A stretch of DNA of 64,000 bases from Methylotenera versatilis 79 (lineage in GTDB: Bacteria; Pseudomonadota; Gammaproteobacteria; Burkholderiales; Methylophilaceae), in contig NZ_ARVX01000001.1 in the NCBI RefSeq assembly GCF_000384375.1, forward strand, positions 2,294,001-2,358,000. Reading direction: 5' to 3'. The notes under the pieces are model-generated. The model had not been told where the DNA came from. It searched no databases and saw only the letters and a program-made list of their open reading frames with translations. Positions 9,851 to 18,160 of the stretch are shown piece after piece. Each line of letters starts with the position of its first letter. The first letter of the stretch is position 1. Made by a program: the position numbers and the translations under genes.

Positions 9851-10582
9851 TTACTCCCCTCTGAGTTTTTTTGCCATAGTTTCAACAATAAAATATCTTG
9901 GTGGATGTATGTTAATTTTTCTTCTTAAATAATTAATCGTTGGATGTTTTACAAAGAATGAATTAACTTCTTTCGGTTGGAATAATGGAACTATCACTCT
10001 TCTTGTAAAAAATTCTAAAATTGATAATTTTAATGGGGAAAGTACTGTTTTTTCTATTTCAAATCCTGCACTACTAATAACAGTCTCAAACTCTTCTTTT
10101 GATGCGTATTCTCTGAGATGTGTTGGATCCATAGCCCATTTTCCATCAGCAGTTTTGTAATACCACCAACCATAAGACTTCCTCACTAGTGATGCAATAT
10201 AAAGTGTGCCGCCTGGCCTTAGAATTCGTTTTATCTCTTTTAGTAATTTGTCTTGATCAACATGCTCAATTACTTGAGTGCATACAATAAAGTCAAAGCT
10301 ATTATTATCAATTTCTGGAATGGATGTAACGTCTGAGCAAAAAACTTTAAAGTCTGTATATTGTTTTAGTCGTTCACAACGTTCAGGTGACAAATCAACG
10401 GCAACAACATTCTTAGCCTTTACTAAATAACCGCCCAATTTCAATGCAACCAAAAGAGCACCGTCACCCGCACCCAAATCTGCAAGGTCAACTTCTTTAC
10501 CCTTTAAAAAATCTCTTACCATTTCAGGAATTTCCTCTGTATGAAAATGCAGAAATGTCCTTGAGTATTCATTAAAATCCAT
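9851..10582 (-). CDS. Class I SAM-dependent methyltransferase
   Basis: A 243-residue protein with the Rossmann-type methyltransferase core. Motif I is DLGAGDGALL (near residues 36-45), followed by VVAVDLSPERC (acidic ribose-binding strand), FDFIVCTQVIEHV and LRPGGTLYIAS. This is the Methyltransf_11/UbiE-like fold, which often methylates sugars or chain ends in polysaccharide loci. It starts with ATG 18 bases after the SDR gene stop. A 189-base AT-rich gap separates it from the next gene. The substrate is unknown; O-methylation of a glycan residue is the inference from context. Confidence 0.88.
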   Translation of the reverse strand: MDFNEYSRTFLHFHTEEIPEMVRDFLKGKEVDLADLGAGDGALLVALKLGGYLVKAKNVVAVDLSPERCERLKQYTDFKVFCSDVTSIPEIDNNSFDFIVCTQVIEHVDQDKLLKEIKRILRPGGTLYIASLVRKSYGWWYYKTADGKWAMDPTHLREYASKEEFETVISSAGFEIEKTVLSPLKLSILEFFTRRVIVPLFQPKEVNSFFVKHPTINYLRRKINIHPPRYFIVETMAKKLRGE

Positions 10583-10600
10583 TTTTATCTCAGTTTCTAT

Positions 10601-11380
10601 TTAACGTTTAGGGCCATGAGCTTTTGCCCATGTAATCAACTTATCGTATACAACACCAGGCAATATTCGAAATCCATTCCAAATCAAACGTGATTGCCAC
10701 GGAATAATTGGTAATCTTGATTTATTCTTAATTTTTTTCTCAATTAATATTGCGGCCTTCTGAGGGGATAGAATTCCAGGTATCCAAAAAGGTAACCCCT
10801 CCGTCATTGCGGTATCTACAAAACCTAAGCCAATCGTTGTAACACTAATTCCGTGAGATACTAATCTTAACCTGAGGCTTTCTGTCCAAACATTTACTGC
10901 TGCTTTTGATGCAGAATAAGCGCCTGAGTTTGGTGTTCCCCGAAAAGACCCAATACTTGAAATAGCAACTATTTGACCTTTACCAGCAGCTTTCATCTCT
11001 TTGATAAAAGGCGTTATTGTATTAATTAATCCAAAATAGTTCACCCTCATCAATTCTTCAGCTATTTGATTTTCTTGATATTCTTGATCCTCTTCCCCAC
11101 GTATGCCTGCATTAGCAATGACAATATCAATATGACCAACTGTTGCTAAAAAATCGTTCGATAACTTTTTCAATAGCGAATCGTCTGTCACATCTGCAAC
11201 ATATTCATAGACTACTGCACCTTTTGCGCGACACCGCTCTGATACTATATTCAACTCTAACTTACGACGCGCTAATAGGCCCATCGCGACGCCTGGTTTA
11301 GCATAAAGCTCACTTAAAGCCGCACCGACTCCAGAGGATGCGCCAGTGATCCAAATTGAACGTATATTTTCATTCTTCAT
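10601..11380 (-). CDS. SDR family oxidoreductase
   Basis: A classical short-chain dehydrogenase of 259 residues. The NAD(P)-binding motif is TGASSGVGAA close to the N-terminus, the structural NAG motif appears as IANAGIRG, the catalytic Ser lies in ISSIGSF and the catalytic Tyr-x3-Lys is YSASK. An Arg pair (LLARR) after the second beta strand suggests NADP preference. It lies between the GtrA-like gene and the methyltransferase gene. It could reduce a keto group of a sugar intermediate made by the upstream CDP-sugar module, but this is inferred from the locus only. Confidence 0.88.
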   Translation of the reverse strand: MKNENIRSIWITGASSGVGAALSELYAKPGVAMGLLARRKLELNIVSERCRAKGAVVYEYVADVTDDSLLKKLSNDFLATVGHIDIVIANAGIRGEEDQEYQENQIAEELMRVNYFGLINTITPFIKEMKAAGKGQIVAISSIGSFRGTPNSGAYSASKAAVNVWTESLRLRLVSHGISVTTIGLGFVDTAMTEGLPFWIPGILSPQKAAILIEKKIKNKSRLPIIPWQSRLIWNGFRILPGVVYDKLITWAKAHGPKR

Positions 11381-11412
11381 AAATTATATTTTTTCAAAAG
11401 GACACTATTGAT

Positions 11413-11832
11413 TTAATTGGATTTAAAAGAAAAACGACTATGACCAAAATATGCCATTGCAACAACTAAGACTGCAATAAGTGCTTGTGAAACAACTGGA
11501 TTAAGCCCTATAAATTCGACAAAAAAACCGATTAATATAAGGTTAACGATAAATGTAGTGCCATATACAACATAAAATCTTAAGTACTCTCTTAAATAAT
11601 TCCCTTTAGTTTTGAACACTAAAAATTTGTAACAAATATATGCATTAGTTAAACCAACTATTTGACTTAACACTAATACCAGCATGTAATGTAGAGAGTC
11701 GTGTGTTAAATAATATAAACACAGAAAAGCGACATAAGAAAATAGCGTGTTCCATGCACCTACTGCAACGTAGGTTAATTTTTTCTGAGTATTTGGAGAA
11801 GAGTTTTTGGCAAAATCCAGTAGTCGCATCAT
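11413..11832 (-). CDS. GtrA-family membrane protein
   Basis: A 139-residue protein with four predicted membrane segments. It shows the GtrA family pattern: a first segment with YVAVGAWNTLFSYVAF, a second with LSQIVGLTNAYICYKFLVF, and a C-terminal ending of the YFGHSRFSFK type. GtrA-family proteins are proposed to flip undecaprenyl-phosphate-linked monosaccharides. It starts 31 bases after a DPM1/GtrB-like glycosyltransferase, the partner that makes the lipid-linked sugar. Both ATG codons 11832 and 11829 are possible starts. Confidence 0.9.
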   Translation of the reverse strand: MMRLLDFAKNSSPNTQKKLTYVAVGAWNTLFSYVAFLCLYYLTHDSLHYMLVLVLSQIVGLTNAYICYKFLVFKTKGNYLREYLRFYVVYGTTFIVNLILIGFFVEFIGLNPVVSQALIAVLVVAMAYFGHSRFSFKSN

Positions 11833-11863
11833 CCTTGGCTTCTCTCTAGATTCAAAATATTGA

Positions 11864-12802
11864 TCAATTTAAGCCCACTTGATTTTTTACTATAAAATTT
11901 GGCCGTTGTTTTACCTCTTCATAAATAAGGCCAATATATTCACTCATTACGCCTAGTATGGTGAATAAAATACCAAACATTAATAATACGACAGTCATAA
12001 TCGTGCCATAGCCAGCAAAAGGCACACCCCAAACCAATGCTTTAATAATGGTTACAACTAATAGTGCAAATGAAAGCATTGAAACCGAAATCCCCATAAA
12101 GGTAATAAGCTTTAAAGGAATATATGAATGAGCAAAAATGCCCTTTATTGCTAAATCTATAACTTTAAATGTATGCGCGCCTGAAACTCCGGCAAATCGC
12201 TCTGCGCGCTCATGTTTTATACCAACTGATTTGTATCCCACCCACGCAAAAAGCCCGCGTACAAAGCGATTACGCTCATGTATAGAGTTAATGGTTTGAT
12301 ACACTTTTTTGTCAATTAATCTAAAATCACTTACGTTGCTGGGTATTTTTCCATCTGTTAATGCATTTGCAACTCTGTAAAATAACTGTGAATTAAATCG
12401 ACGAATAATGCCTGTGCCGTTACGTTTGGTGACGATGCCATATATGTTTTCGTAACCCTCTTCCCACTTCTGTATAAATTGGGTAATTAATTCTGGCGGG
12501 TCTTGTAGATCAGCTGTCATGATGACTGCAGCATCGCCTGATGCAAAGTTAAGCCCAGCTGTAATGCCACCGTCCATTCTAAAATTTCTGGCTAATTGTA
12601 AAATTTTAAACCGTTTATCTGTTTGATGAGCCAACAGCAATTTTTCGTACGTATTATCTTGCGATCCATTTTCAACAATAATTGCTTCAAAGTCGTAATT
12701 TGAATTTGTTCCAAATACAGCTTGCAAGCGTGATGTTAATTCACTGATATTGTCTTGTTCGTTATAAGCGGGAATGACAATAGATATTAATTTTTTATTC
12801 AT
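11864..12802 (-). CDS. GtrB/DPM1-like polyprenyl-phosphate glycosyltransferase (GT2)
   Basis: The N-terminal domain is a family 2 glycosyltransferase with ISIVIPAYNEQDNI, IIVENGSQDNT and the catalytic TADLQDPPE motif. The C-terminus has two hydrophobic segments, as in GtrB and DPM1-type enzymes that attach a sugar to undecaprenyl phosphate. The frame is open back to 12853, inside the previous gene, but the ATG at 12802 (MNKKLISIV) places the conserved strand at the expected distance from the N-terminus and leaves a 19-base gap, so it is preferred. It pairs with the following GtrA-like gene. The transferred sugar is unknown. Confidence 0.9.
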   Translation of the reverse strand: MNKKLISIVIPAYNEQDNISELTSRLQAVFGTNSNYDFEAIIVENGSQDNTYEKLLLAHQTDKRFKILQLARNFRMDGGITAGLNFASGDAAVIMTADLQDPPELITQFIQKWEEGYENIYGIVTKRNGTGIIRRFNSQLFYRVANALTDGKIPSNVSDFRLIDKKVYQTINSIHERNRFVRGLFAWVGYKSVGIKHERAERFAGVSGAHTFKVIDLAIKGIFAHSYIPLKLITFMGISVSMLSFALLVVTIIKALVWGVPFAGYGTIMTVVLLMFGILFTILGVMSEYIGLIYEEVKQRPNFIVKNQVGLN

Positions 12803-12821
12803 ATTTTTCTTAACTATTGAG

Positions 12822-13778
12822 TTACTGATTAATTTTTTGGATGGTTGCATCAATCGAAGCCGTTAAATCGTATTTTAAAGTTAACCCTAGCACTTTTTTC
12901 GCTTTTTCAGTTGATGGCACATAGCGGTCTATTTTTGACTCGGATATTGATGGCACGTCTGCTTGTGTTTGAGAACGTGAAGCTATTGTAGTGGCTAAAT
13001 CCCCTAAAATAACTGCATGGTCTGAACCAACATTGTAAATGGGACAATCGGATGAAGCAGAATCTGCCATCGTCATTAACCATTCAACCAAATCATCTGC
13101 ATACATATAGCTACGGTAAACTTTATGGGTAGTTTTTACAACAATTGGTCGCTTATTGATCGCATCTTCAATAAAATTCCCAATCGCAAAATGTTGATTT
13201 CTGGGTAACCAACACCCAACAAAAGCAAAACATCGTGCGATACTGACATTTAATCCCTCAGCACCCAATTGCTTTATTGCCAGCTCTGCATCATGCTTAG
13301 CAACCGCATAACTTTGTTTCGCAATATCCATGTGCACCAATCCACTTGGCATTTCATACTCATTTATTTGCGGAATATTCGAAGGCTGGGTACCATATAC
13401 AGCGCCAGAACTTGTATAAACAATTTTACTTTTAAGATGAAATTTTTTAGCCAATTCACAATAGTGATAGGTACCCGCTTGTATATTTTTTTTCTCAGTT
13501 TCTGGTTGAGTAATATAGTTTCTTACATCAGTTGAAGCGGCCGCGTGAATAACATAATCAGCATTAGGCAAAAAATCTGTGGTAGTAATATCTGCGGATA
13601 ATAGCTCAACGTTCGCATTTAGTAATTGCGGTGCTTCTGTTTTAAGGACCTGTGTATTTCTAGACATTACGATGACTTTGGCAATTTGCCAAGGCTCTAG
13701 TAAGCCCCGACTAAAGGCATCTAAAATAGATTTACCAAAAAAACCAGTGCCGCCGATAATTAATAGTGTCTTCATCAT
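12822..13778 (-). CDS. NAD-dependent epimerase/dehydratase (extended SDR)
   Basis: A 318-residue extended SDR with LLIIGGTGFFGKSI at the N-terminus, VIHAAAST, a catalytic Ser-containing YTSSGAVYG and a YAVAKHDAE motif giving the Tyr-x3-Lys. These are features of nucleotide-sugar epimerases, reductases and dehydratases. It begins with two adjacent ATG codons 26 bases downstream of the HpcH/HpaI aldolase gene, so it probably acts on the product of the CDP-sugar block. Whether it epimerises, reduces or acts as a 4-keto reductase cannot be decided from sequence. Confidence 0.87.
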   Translation of the reverse strand: MMKTLLIIGGTGFFGKSILDAFSRGLLEPWQIAKVIVMSRNTQVLKTEAPQLLNANVELLSADITTTDFLPNADYVIHAAASTDVRNYITQPETEKKNIQAGTYHYCELAKKFHLKSKIVYTSSGAVYGTQPSNIPQINEYEMPSGLVHMDIAKQSYAVAKHDAELAIKQLGAEGLNVSIARCFAFVGCWLPRNQHFAIGNFIEDAINKRPIVVKTTHKVYRSYMYADDLVEWLMTMADSASSDCPIYNVGSDHAVILGDLATTIASRSQTQADVPSISESKIDRYVPSTEKAKKVLGLTLKYDLTASIDATIQKINQ

Positions 13779-13804
13779 ATATTGATATTAAATTTGACGG
13801 CTAT

Positions 13805-14602
13805 TTAAGATAAAACTTTCCACCGACTTTCTAGCAATTCAATTCTTTTATCATCTTCTTGCATAATCATTGAGTAATAGTCACGTTTATTTAACAACCA
13901 AAGCAATTCAAATTTAACCGCCAAAAGCAAGCCCGTTTCAATATCGCAATCATTTATTGCTGTTGTCGCATCAAAAATAACCTTTCTAGTTTCAAACCGG
14001 GTTAAGTTTGTTGCGTGAATTTTCTTTAGCATTGATAACGCGTCGATTGATACTGCACCACCTACAACCATATCGATTTTATTGTCTAAGCAAACTTTAC
14101 TGGCTTTAACACAATAGTCTGTAACAGCATCGGTATTGATTACTTCTCTTGACCAACCCATTGAGCCAGAAAAATCGACCCTGCCAAAAACCATGCCATC
14201 TAATGCATTATCTGTAGATGCGATTTTTGCCATCTCTTCTATATGATTAAATGCAGTGATGGTTTCAACATTGAATAAAAAGTCTGTGTCAGCTTGCTCT
14301 TCAATGCTATATATTTTATTTTTGGCATCAATAAATTTCGAAAGCGCATAAGGTGTCTCAACCATTGGCGCAATAATATATTCCACGCCAAGCTGCTTGC
14401 TTTCCATTAAATCTCTTATTGCTTCGCAACCACCAATTTTTAAACCAATCTTTAAATCAGCTTTACGTGCAATTTCAATTAACCTTAATAACTCATCTAC
14501 CCTAGTTCCTTCAGCTTCAAATTCCGCCTTAACTGAAACTGCTCCATGTTCTTGTTTCAGCTTTTTTAAACATTCAAGCATTTGATATTCGCGATTATTC
14601 AT
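13805..14602 (-). CDS. HpcH/HpaI aldolase/citrate lyase family protein
   Basis: A 265-residue protein with a TIM-barrel aldolase pattern of the HpcH/HpaI/CitE superfamily. Motifs include [36 protein letters not shown] and [13 protein letters not shown]; the Glu in the VET stretches and the Asp in GRVDFSG are in the positions expected for the divalent-metal and pyruvate/enolate site. Such enzymes make or break carbon-carbon bonds using pyruvate, acetyl-CoA or related enolates. It starts with ATG 12 bases after the TPP enzyme gene. Finding it inside a CDP-deoxysugar gene block is unusual and suggests carbon-chain extension of a sugar. Confidence 0.85.
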   Translation of the reverse strand: MNNREYQMLECLKKLKQEHGAVSVKAEFEAEGTRVDELLRLIEIARKADLKIGLKIGGCEAIRDLMESKQLGVEYIIAPMVETPYALSKFIDAKNKIYSIEEQADTDFLFNVETITAFNHIEEMAKIASTDNALDGMVFGRVDFSGSMGWSREVINTDAVTDYCVKASKVCLDNKIDMVVGGAVSIDALSMLKKIHATNLTRFETRKVIFDATTAINDCDIETGLLLAVKFELLWLLNKRDYYSMIMQEDDKRIELLESRWKVLS

Positions 14603-14614
14603 AATTTTTTCTTT

Positions 14615-16393
14615 TTAATTAATTAGATATTTAGCTAAAGCCGAAAATTGATCTTCTGGCAAGTTCGGCGTCATTAAATGTAACGAATTAGACTCCATTG
14701 CACCATTAGTAGTAATTTTACTGGTTATTTTAGGAAAGTAAGTTTGTTCAGGATCAATGGAAACAATAAATGCACAAGTTTCTTTACTATCAAACATTTT
14801 TTTGAATTGCTCATCCGATTCATAACCCACATTTACTCTTATCGATGGCACCCCCCATGCCATAAAAAGTTTTTCCCAATTAGGCAAGCCTAATCCAGTA
14901 GTTCGATCGCAACCCACATATCTACCACCAAAGTAATTCCTTTGCGTAGCACGTATAGAGGCATAGCCAGAGTCATCAAAAATAAAGATTTTCAAATTTA
15001 ATTTATTAATGGAAGCAGTACCGATTTCTTGAATATTTTGAGAAAATCCGCCATCACCTTCAACCAGGATAACTCGTTTATCAGGATGCGCGAATGCAGC
15101 CCCGATTGCGCCTGATAAGCCATACCCCATAGATGCCAAACCTTTATTGGTCACTATAGTTTGCTGTGATTTTTGCTCAAAAGCCTGCATCATGATTGTA
15201 AATGCTCCACCACTGCTACAAGGCACAATTACATCATTTTCTGCACTCAATTGTGATAGCTTTTCTGCAAAAATGTAAGGCGAGAGATATTCACTTCGAG
15301 TTTGATTGATAGGCTCAACTAAAGGTATAGATGCCCTAATTAATCCTGTGTAAGCAAGCCAATCTAAATGTGTGGCATTTTCATTAGCAGAGAAATTGTT
15401 ATTTACAAGCTTGCTTAAAAACGCATTCGCATCTGCCAATATTGGAAATGCTACTTTAGGGTGCGCTTTATCCAATTCAGCTTGATCAATATCAATTTGA
15501 ATCACTTCTCCCTTAGGAACAAACGATTGCCAATTGAAACCTGTTTGTTGCATGCCTAATCTAGTACCAACTGCAATGACTAAATCACTTTGTTGCAGAA
15601 TTAAGTTAGCGCTGCGCTGCCCCCATGTATTAGGTCGCCCAACATAATTTGGCTGATTCGACGGTATACGATCAGCGGCATTCCAAGTGGTTGCAATTGG
15701 AATTTGTAAGCTTGCTAGTACTTGTTTTAACTTTCTGGTTGTTGCTCTATTGACTCCGCCGCCAATTAACAACAAAGGGCGTTTTGCGGCGTTTATTTTT
15801 TCTATTACTTTACTAATTTGATTGTCATCAGCTTGCGGATAGTCTAGGGCCACATTGTTATGATGTATTTGTGATGAAAACTGCACATCACGCGCTTGTA
15901 CATCAATAGGCATTTCAATAAATACTGGGCCTTTCCTAAAAACACCTACGTGGTTAACTAAGTCAAAAAAATCACTGAAATCAACTGCTTCTTCTAACAA
16001 CACAGATCTCACGGCGATTGGTTTAACGATGGATACACCATCGATTTCTTGTATGCCACGCTGACGTAATTTACCTTTTGCAAGGTCAGCCGTTTTGACC
16101 TGCCCGCCTATCACTAACAATTCTCGGCTCTCCAGGAAAGCGCCAGCAACGGCTGTCACAATATTAGTTAACCCAGGTCCTGCAGTGACTAATGCCACTG
16201 CTTTTTTGCCATTACTGCTTTCATTAAAATATTCAGCGGCAATACCGGCTGCAACTTCATGTATTACAGGAATACAAACTAATTTATGACTAAAACTTTC
16301 AATTAAATGCATGATATTTCCGCCGCCCACATAAAAACAATGGGTGTAATTCATTTGCACTAACCAATCAGTTATCTGATCGCTATACTTCAT
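14615..16393 (-). CDS. Thiamine diphosphate-dependent enzyme, acetolactate synthase-like (YerE-type candidate)
   Basis: A 592-residue three-domain ThDP enzyme. The PYR domain carries VIHEVAAGIAAEY with the catalytic Glu at residue 46, and TAGPGLTN near 70-77. A central domain follows at about 190-330. The PP domain has GDGGF at 446-450. The second part of the cofactor motif, normally NN, reads DD at 473-474. Its general plan matches acetolactate synthase-like enzymes including YerE, which adds an acetyl unit from pyruvate to CDP-4-keto-3,6-dideoxyhexose in yersiniose synthesis. The rfbFGH genes nearby would supply exactly that class of substrate. It overlaps the cyclase gene by 11 bases. The role is inferred; the family is clear. 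Confidence 0.88.
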   Translation of the reverse strand: MKYSDQITDWLVQMNYTHCFYVGGGNIMHLIESFSHKLVCIPVIHEVAAGIAAEYFNESSNGKKAVALVTAGPGLTNIVTAVAGAFLESRELLVIGGQVKTADLAKGKLRQRGIQEIDGVSIVKPIAVRSVLLEEAVDFSDFFDLVNHVGVFRKGPVFIEMPIDVQARDVQFSSQIHHNNVALDYPQADDNQISKVIEKINAAKRPLLLIGGGVNRATTRKLKQVLASLQIPIATTWNAADRIPSNQPNYVGRPNTWGQRSANLILQQSDLVIAVGTRLGMQQTGFNWQSFVPKGEVIQIDIDQAELDKAHPKVAFPILADANAFLSKLVNNNFSANENATHLDWLAYTGLIRASIPLVEPINQTRSEYLSPYIFAEKLSQLSAENDVIVPCSSGGAFTIMMQAFEQKSQQTIVTNKGLASMGYGLSGAIGAAFAHPDKRVILVEGDGGFSQNIQEIGTASINKLNLKIFIFDDSGYASIRATQRNYFGGRYVGCDRTTGLGLPNWEKLFMAWGVPSIRVNVGYESDEQFKKMFDSKETCAFIVSIDPEQTYFPKITSKITTNGAMESNSLHLMTPNLPEDQFSALAKYLIN

Positions 16394-17468
16394 AAAACGC
16401 CTTTATATAATCGAATGATGCTTTCAAATCATGTGCTGATTGATCGTTAATGGGAATAAATTGACGATACAAATAACCGTTCTCATTTGGAATGATGATA
16501 ACAAATTCATCTTTACGATGTTTTTTATCAGATTTGAATTTTTCAAAAGCATTTGCTGACGACATTTGCTTTAAATTTTGACTCAATGTAGAAATATTAC
16601 TCAGTATGAGCTTAACGTACTTAAATAAAGCTTGCACTCTTGTATTGTTGCTTAATGAAGGATTCAATTTTGTGGAAAAATCCACTGCTATTAACATACC
16701 CAATCCAACTGCAACACCATGTGTTATTGCAAAATGACTAGCTGACTCTATTGCGTGTCCAAAAGTATGCCCAAAATTCAACAGCAGTCGAATGTCTTGA
16801 TCAAATTCATCTTCCTCAATAAATTTCTTTTTTGTTTTTAACGTTAAGGAAATTGCTTGTGATAAATGAGTTTGATGAACATTACCGTCTGTTTGCACGA
16901 TGTGTAAAAACCGTTCAAAGGCATCATCATTACTGGCAAAACAAATTTTGACTGCCTCACACAAACCAGCAATCACCTCATCTTTTAATAATGTGGCACA
17001 AAATTCTGTATGAATAAAAATTTCATCTGGTGGATAAAAGTTACCTGCAATATTTTTATACTGCCCTACGTTAATAGAAGATTTACCACCTAAGCAAGAA
17101 TCAACCATACCAAGTAAAGTGGTTGGATAATACGTCCAGCTAATCCCACGCATGTAAATTGATGCCACAAAAGTCGCAACATCCTGTATCACTCCGCCCC
17201 CTATAGCATCCAGATGGCTTTTTCTGCTTGCTCCTAATGCTCTTAATTGTTCAATAACAGAACCAACTACTTCTAATGTCTTGGACTCTTCAGTGGCGGG
17301 AATAGCGATACATCGCTCATTTGATAGAAAAGGATAAAGCTCGAGTACATAGGCATCAATCAGAACATAACTTTGTTCTTTGTTAGCATTTGTTACTTTA
17401 GGTAAATTATCGACTATCTGAACTTGATAGTTTTTTACGCTTGATGCAATTTCAAATGATACGGACAT
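16383..17468 (-). CDS. 3-Dehydroquinate synthase-like sugar phosphate cyclase
   Basis: A protein of about 361 residues in the AroB superfamily. It shows GGGVIQD (about 90-96), YMRGISWTYYPTTLLGMVDS, GGKSSINVGQYKN, and metal-site residues in AGLCEAVK (Glu) and LNFGHTFGHAIE (His). The next block reads HGVAVGLGM, whereas housekeeping AroB has His-Gly-Glu-Ala. Placement in a CDP-sugar block points to a specialised sugar phosphate cyclase rather than the shikimate enzyme. The longest frame starts at a TTG (17480); the ATG at 17468 is preferred and overlaps the preceding SDR gene by 17 bases, suggesting translational coupling. Its substrate is unknown. Confidence 0.85.
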   Translation of the reverse strand: MSVSFEIASSVKNYQVQIVDNLPKVTNANKEQSYVLIDAYVLELYPFLSNERCIAIPATEESKTLEVVGSVIEQLRALGASRKSHLDAIGGGVIQDVATFVASIYMRGISWTYYPTTLLGMVDSCLGGKSSINVGQYKNIAGNFYPPDEIFIHTEFCATLLKDEVIAGLCEAVKICFASNDDAFERFLHIVQTDGNVHQTHLSQAISLTLKTKKKFIEEDEFDQDIRLLLNFGHTFGHAIESASHFAITHGVAVGLGMLIAVDFSTKLNPSLSNNTRVQALFKYVKLILSNISTLSQNLKQMSSANAFEKFKSDKKHRKDEFVIIIPNENGYLYRQFIPINDQSAHDLKASFDYIKAFYEV

Positions 17469-18153
17469 CGGAGAATCCAAGATCTACCTTAACAAACTGC
17501 CCAGTTACTCCTGAGTTATCTGCGGAACATAAAAAATAAACAGAATTAGCGACATCCGCTAATTCTGCTAAACGTGAAAATTGTGTGGCGTATTTAATGC
17601 TGTTAACTTGATTGACTGACAAATTTTGATGCGTCATCGGTGTATTGAGCGCACCAGGAAGTACCGCATTAACTAAATAACCATCTGCGCCAAGGTCATT
17701 AGCTAAAGAAAGTACCAAGCCTTTAAGTGCCGACTTTGTAACGCCGTATGACAATTTATTTTGACGTGAAATATTCTGCCAAATTGAACTAATAATACAG
17801 AGCTTTGCCGACTTCTTTAATAGTCTTTCTTTTAAAAGAAGATTTAATGACTGGATAATATATACAACATTAATGTCATAAATTTCACGATGCTTATCGG
17901 CATTAAACGCATAAATGCTGTCATTACAATTTGCACCCTGAGACCAACATACCGCATCAAATTGACCAAAAGAGTGAAGCTTGCTGATTACTTCAGCGTT
18001 AGTTTCAACCAGCGGATTCCAGCAAATTGTATTATCAAGCGTGGCAAGTTGACGTGAAACACATACAACTTCCCAATCTTGATTGTTGAATCGCTGATGT
18101 ATTGCTGTGCCTATAGCGCCGCTTGCACCAAAAACAAGTACTTTTTGTTTCAT
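17452..18153 (-). CDS. SDR family oxidoreductase in CDP-sugar block
   Basis: A 233-residue classical short-chain dehydrogenase. The coenzyme motif is VFGASGAIGTAI, the catalytic Ser lies in IISSIWQN and the catalytic Tyr-x3-Lys is YGVTK. A PGALNTPMT segment after the active site is typical of the family. It starts with ATG only 7 bases after rfbH and overlaps the sugar phosphate cyclase gene downstream, so it is part of the same enzymatic block. A ketoreductase role on a branched or cyclised sugar, analogous to YerF, is plausible but not shown. Confidence 0.87.
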   Translation of the reverse strand: MKQKVLVFGASGAIGTAIHQRFNNQDWEVVCVSRQLATLDNTICWNPLVETNAEVISKLHSFGQFDAVCWSQGANCNDSIYAFNADKHREIYDINVVYIIQSLNLLLKERLLKKSAKLCIISSIWQNISRQNKLSYGVTKSALKGLVLSLANDLGADGYLVNAVLPGALNTPMTHQNLSVNQVNSIKYATQFSRLAELADVANSVYFLCSADNSGVTGQFVKVDLGFSDVRII

Positions 18154-18160
18154 CTGCTTG

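Noticed and set aside
16383-17468. Housekeeping aroB
   Set aside because: The location in a CDP-sugar block and the altered HGxA motif make a specialised cyclase more likely, although a whole-genome check is needed.
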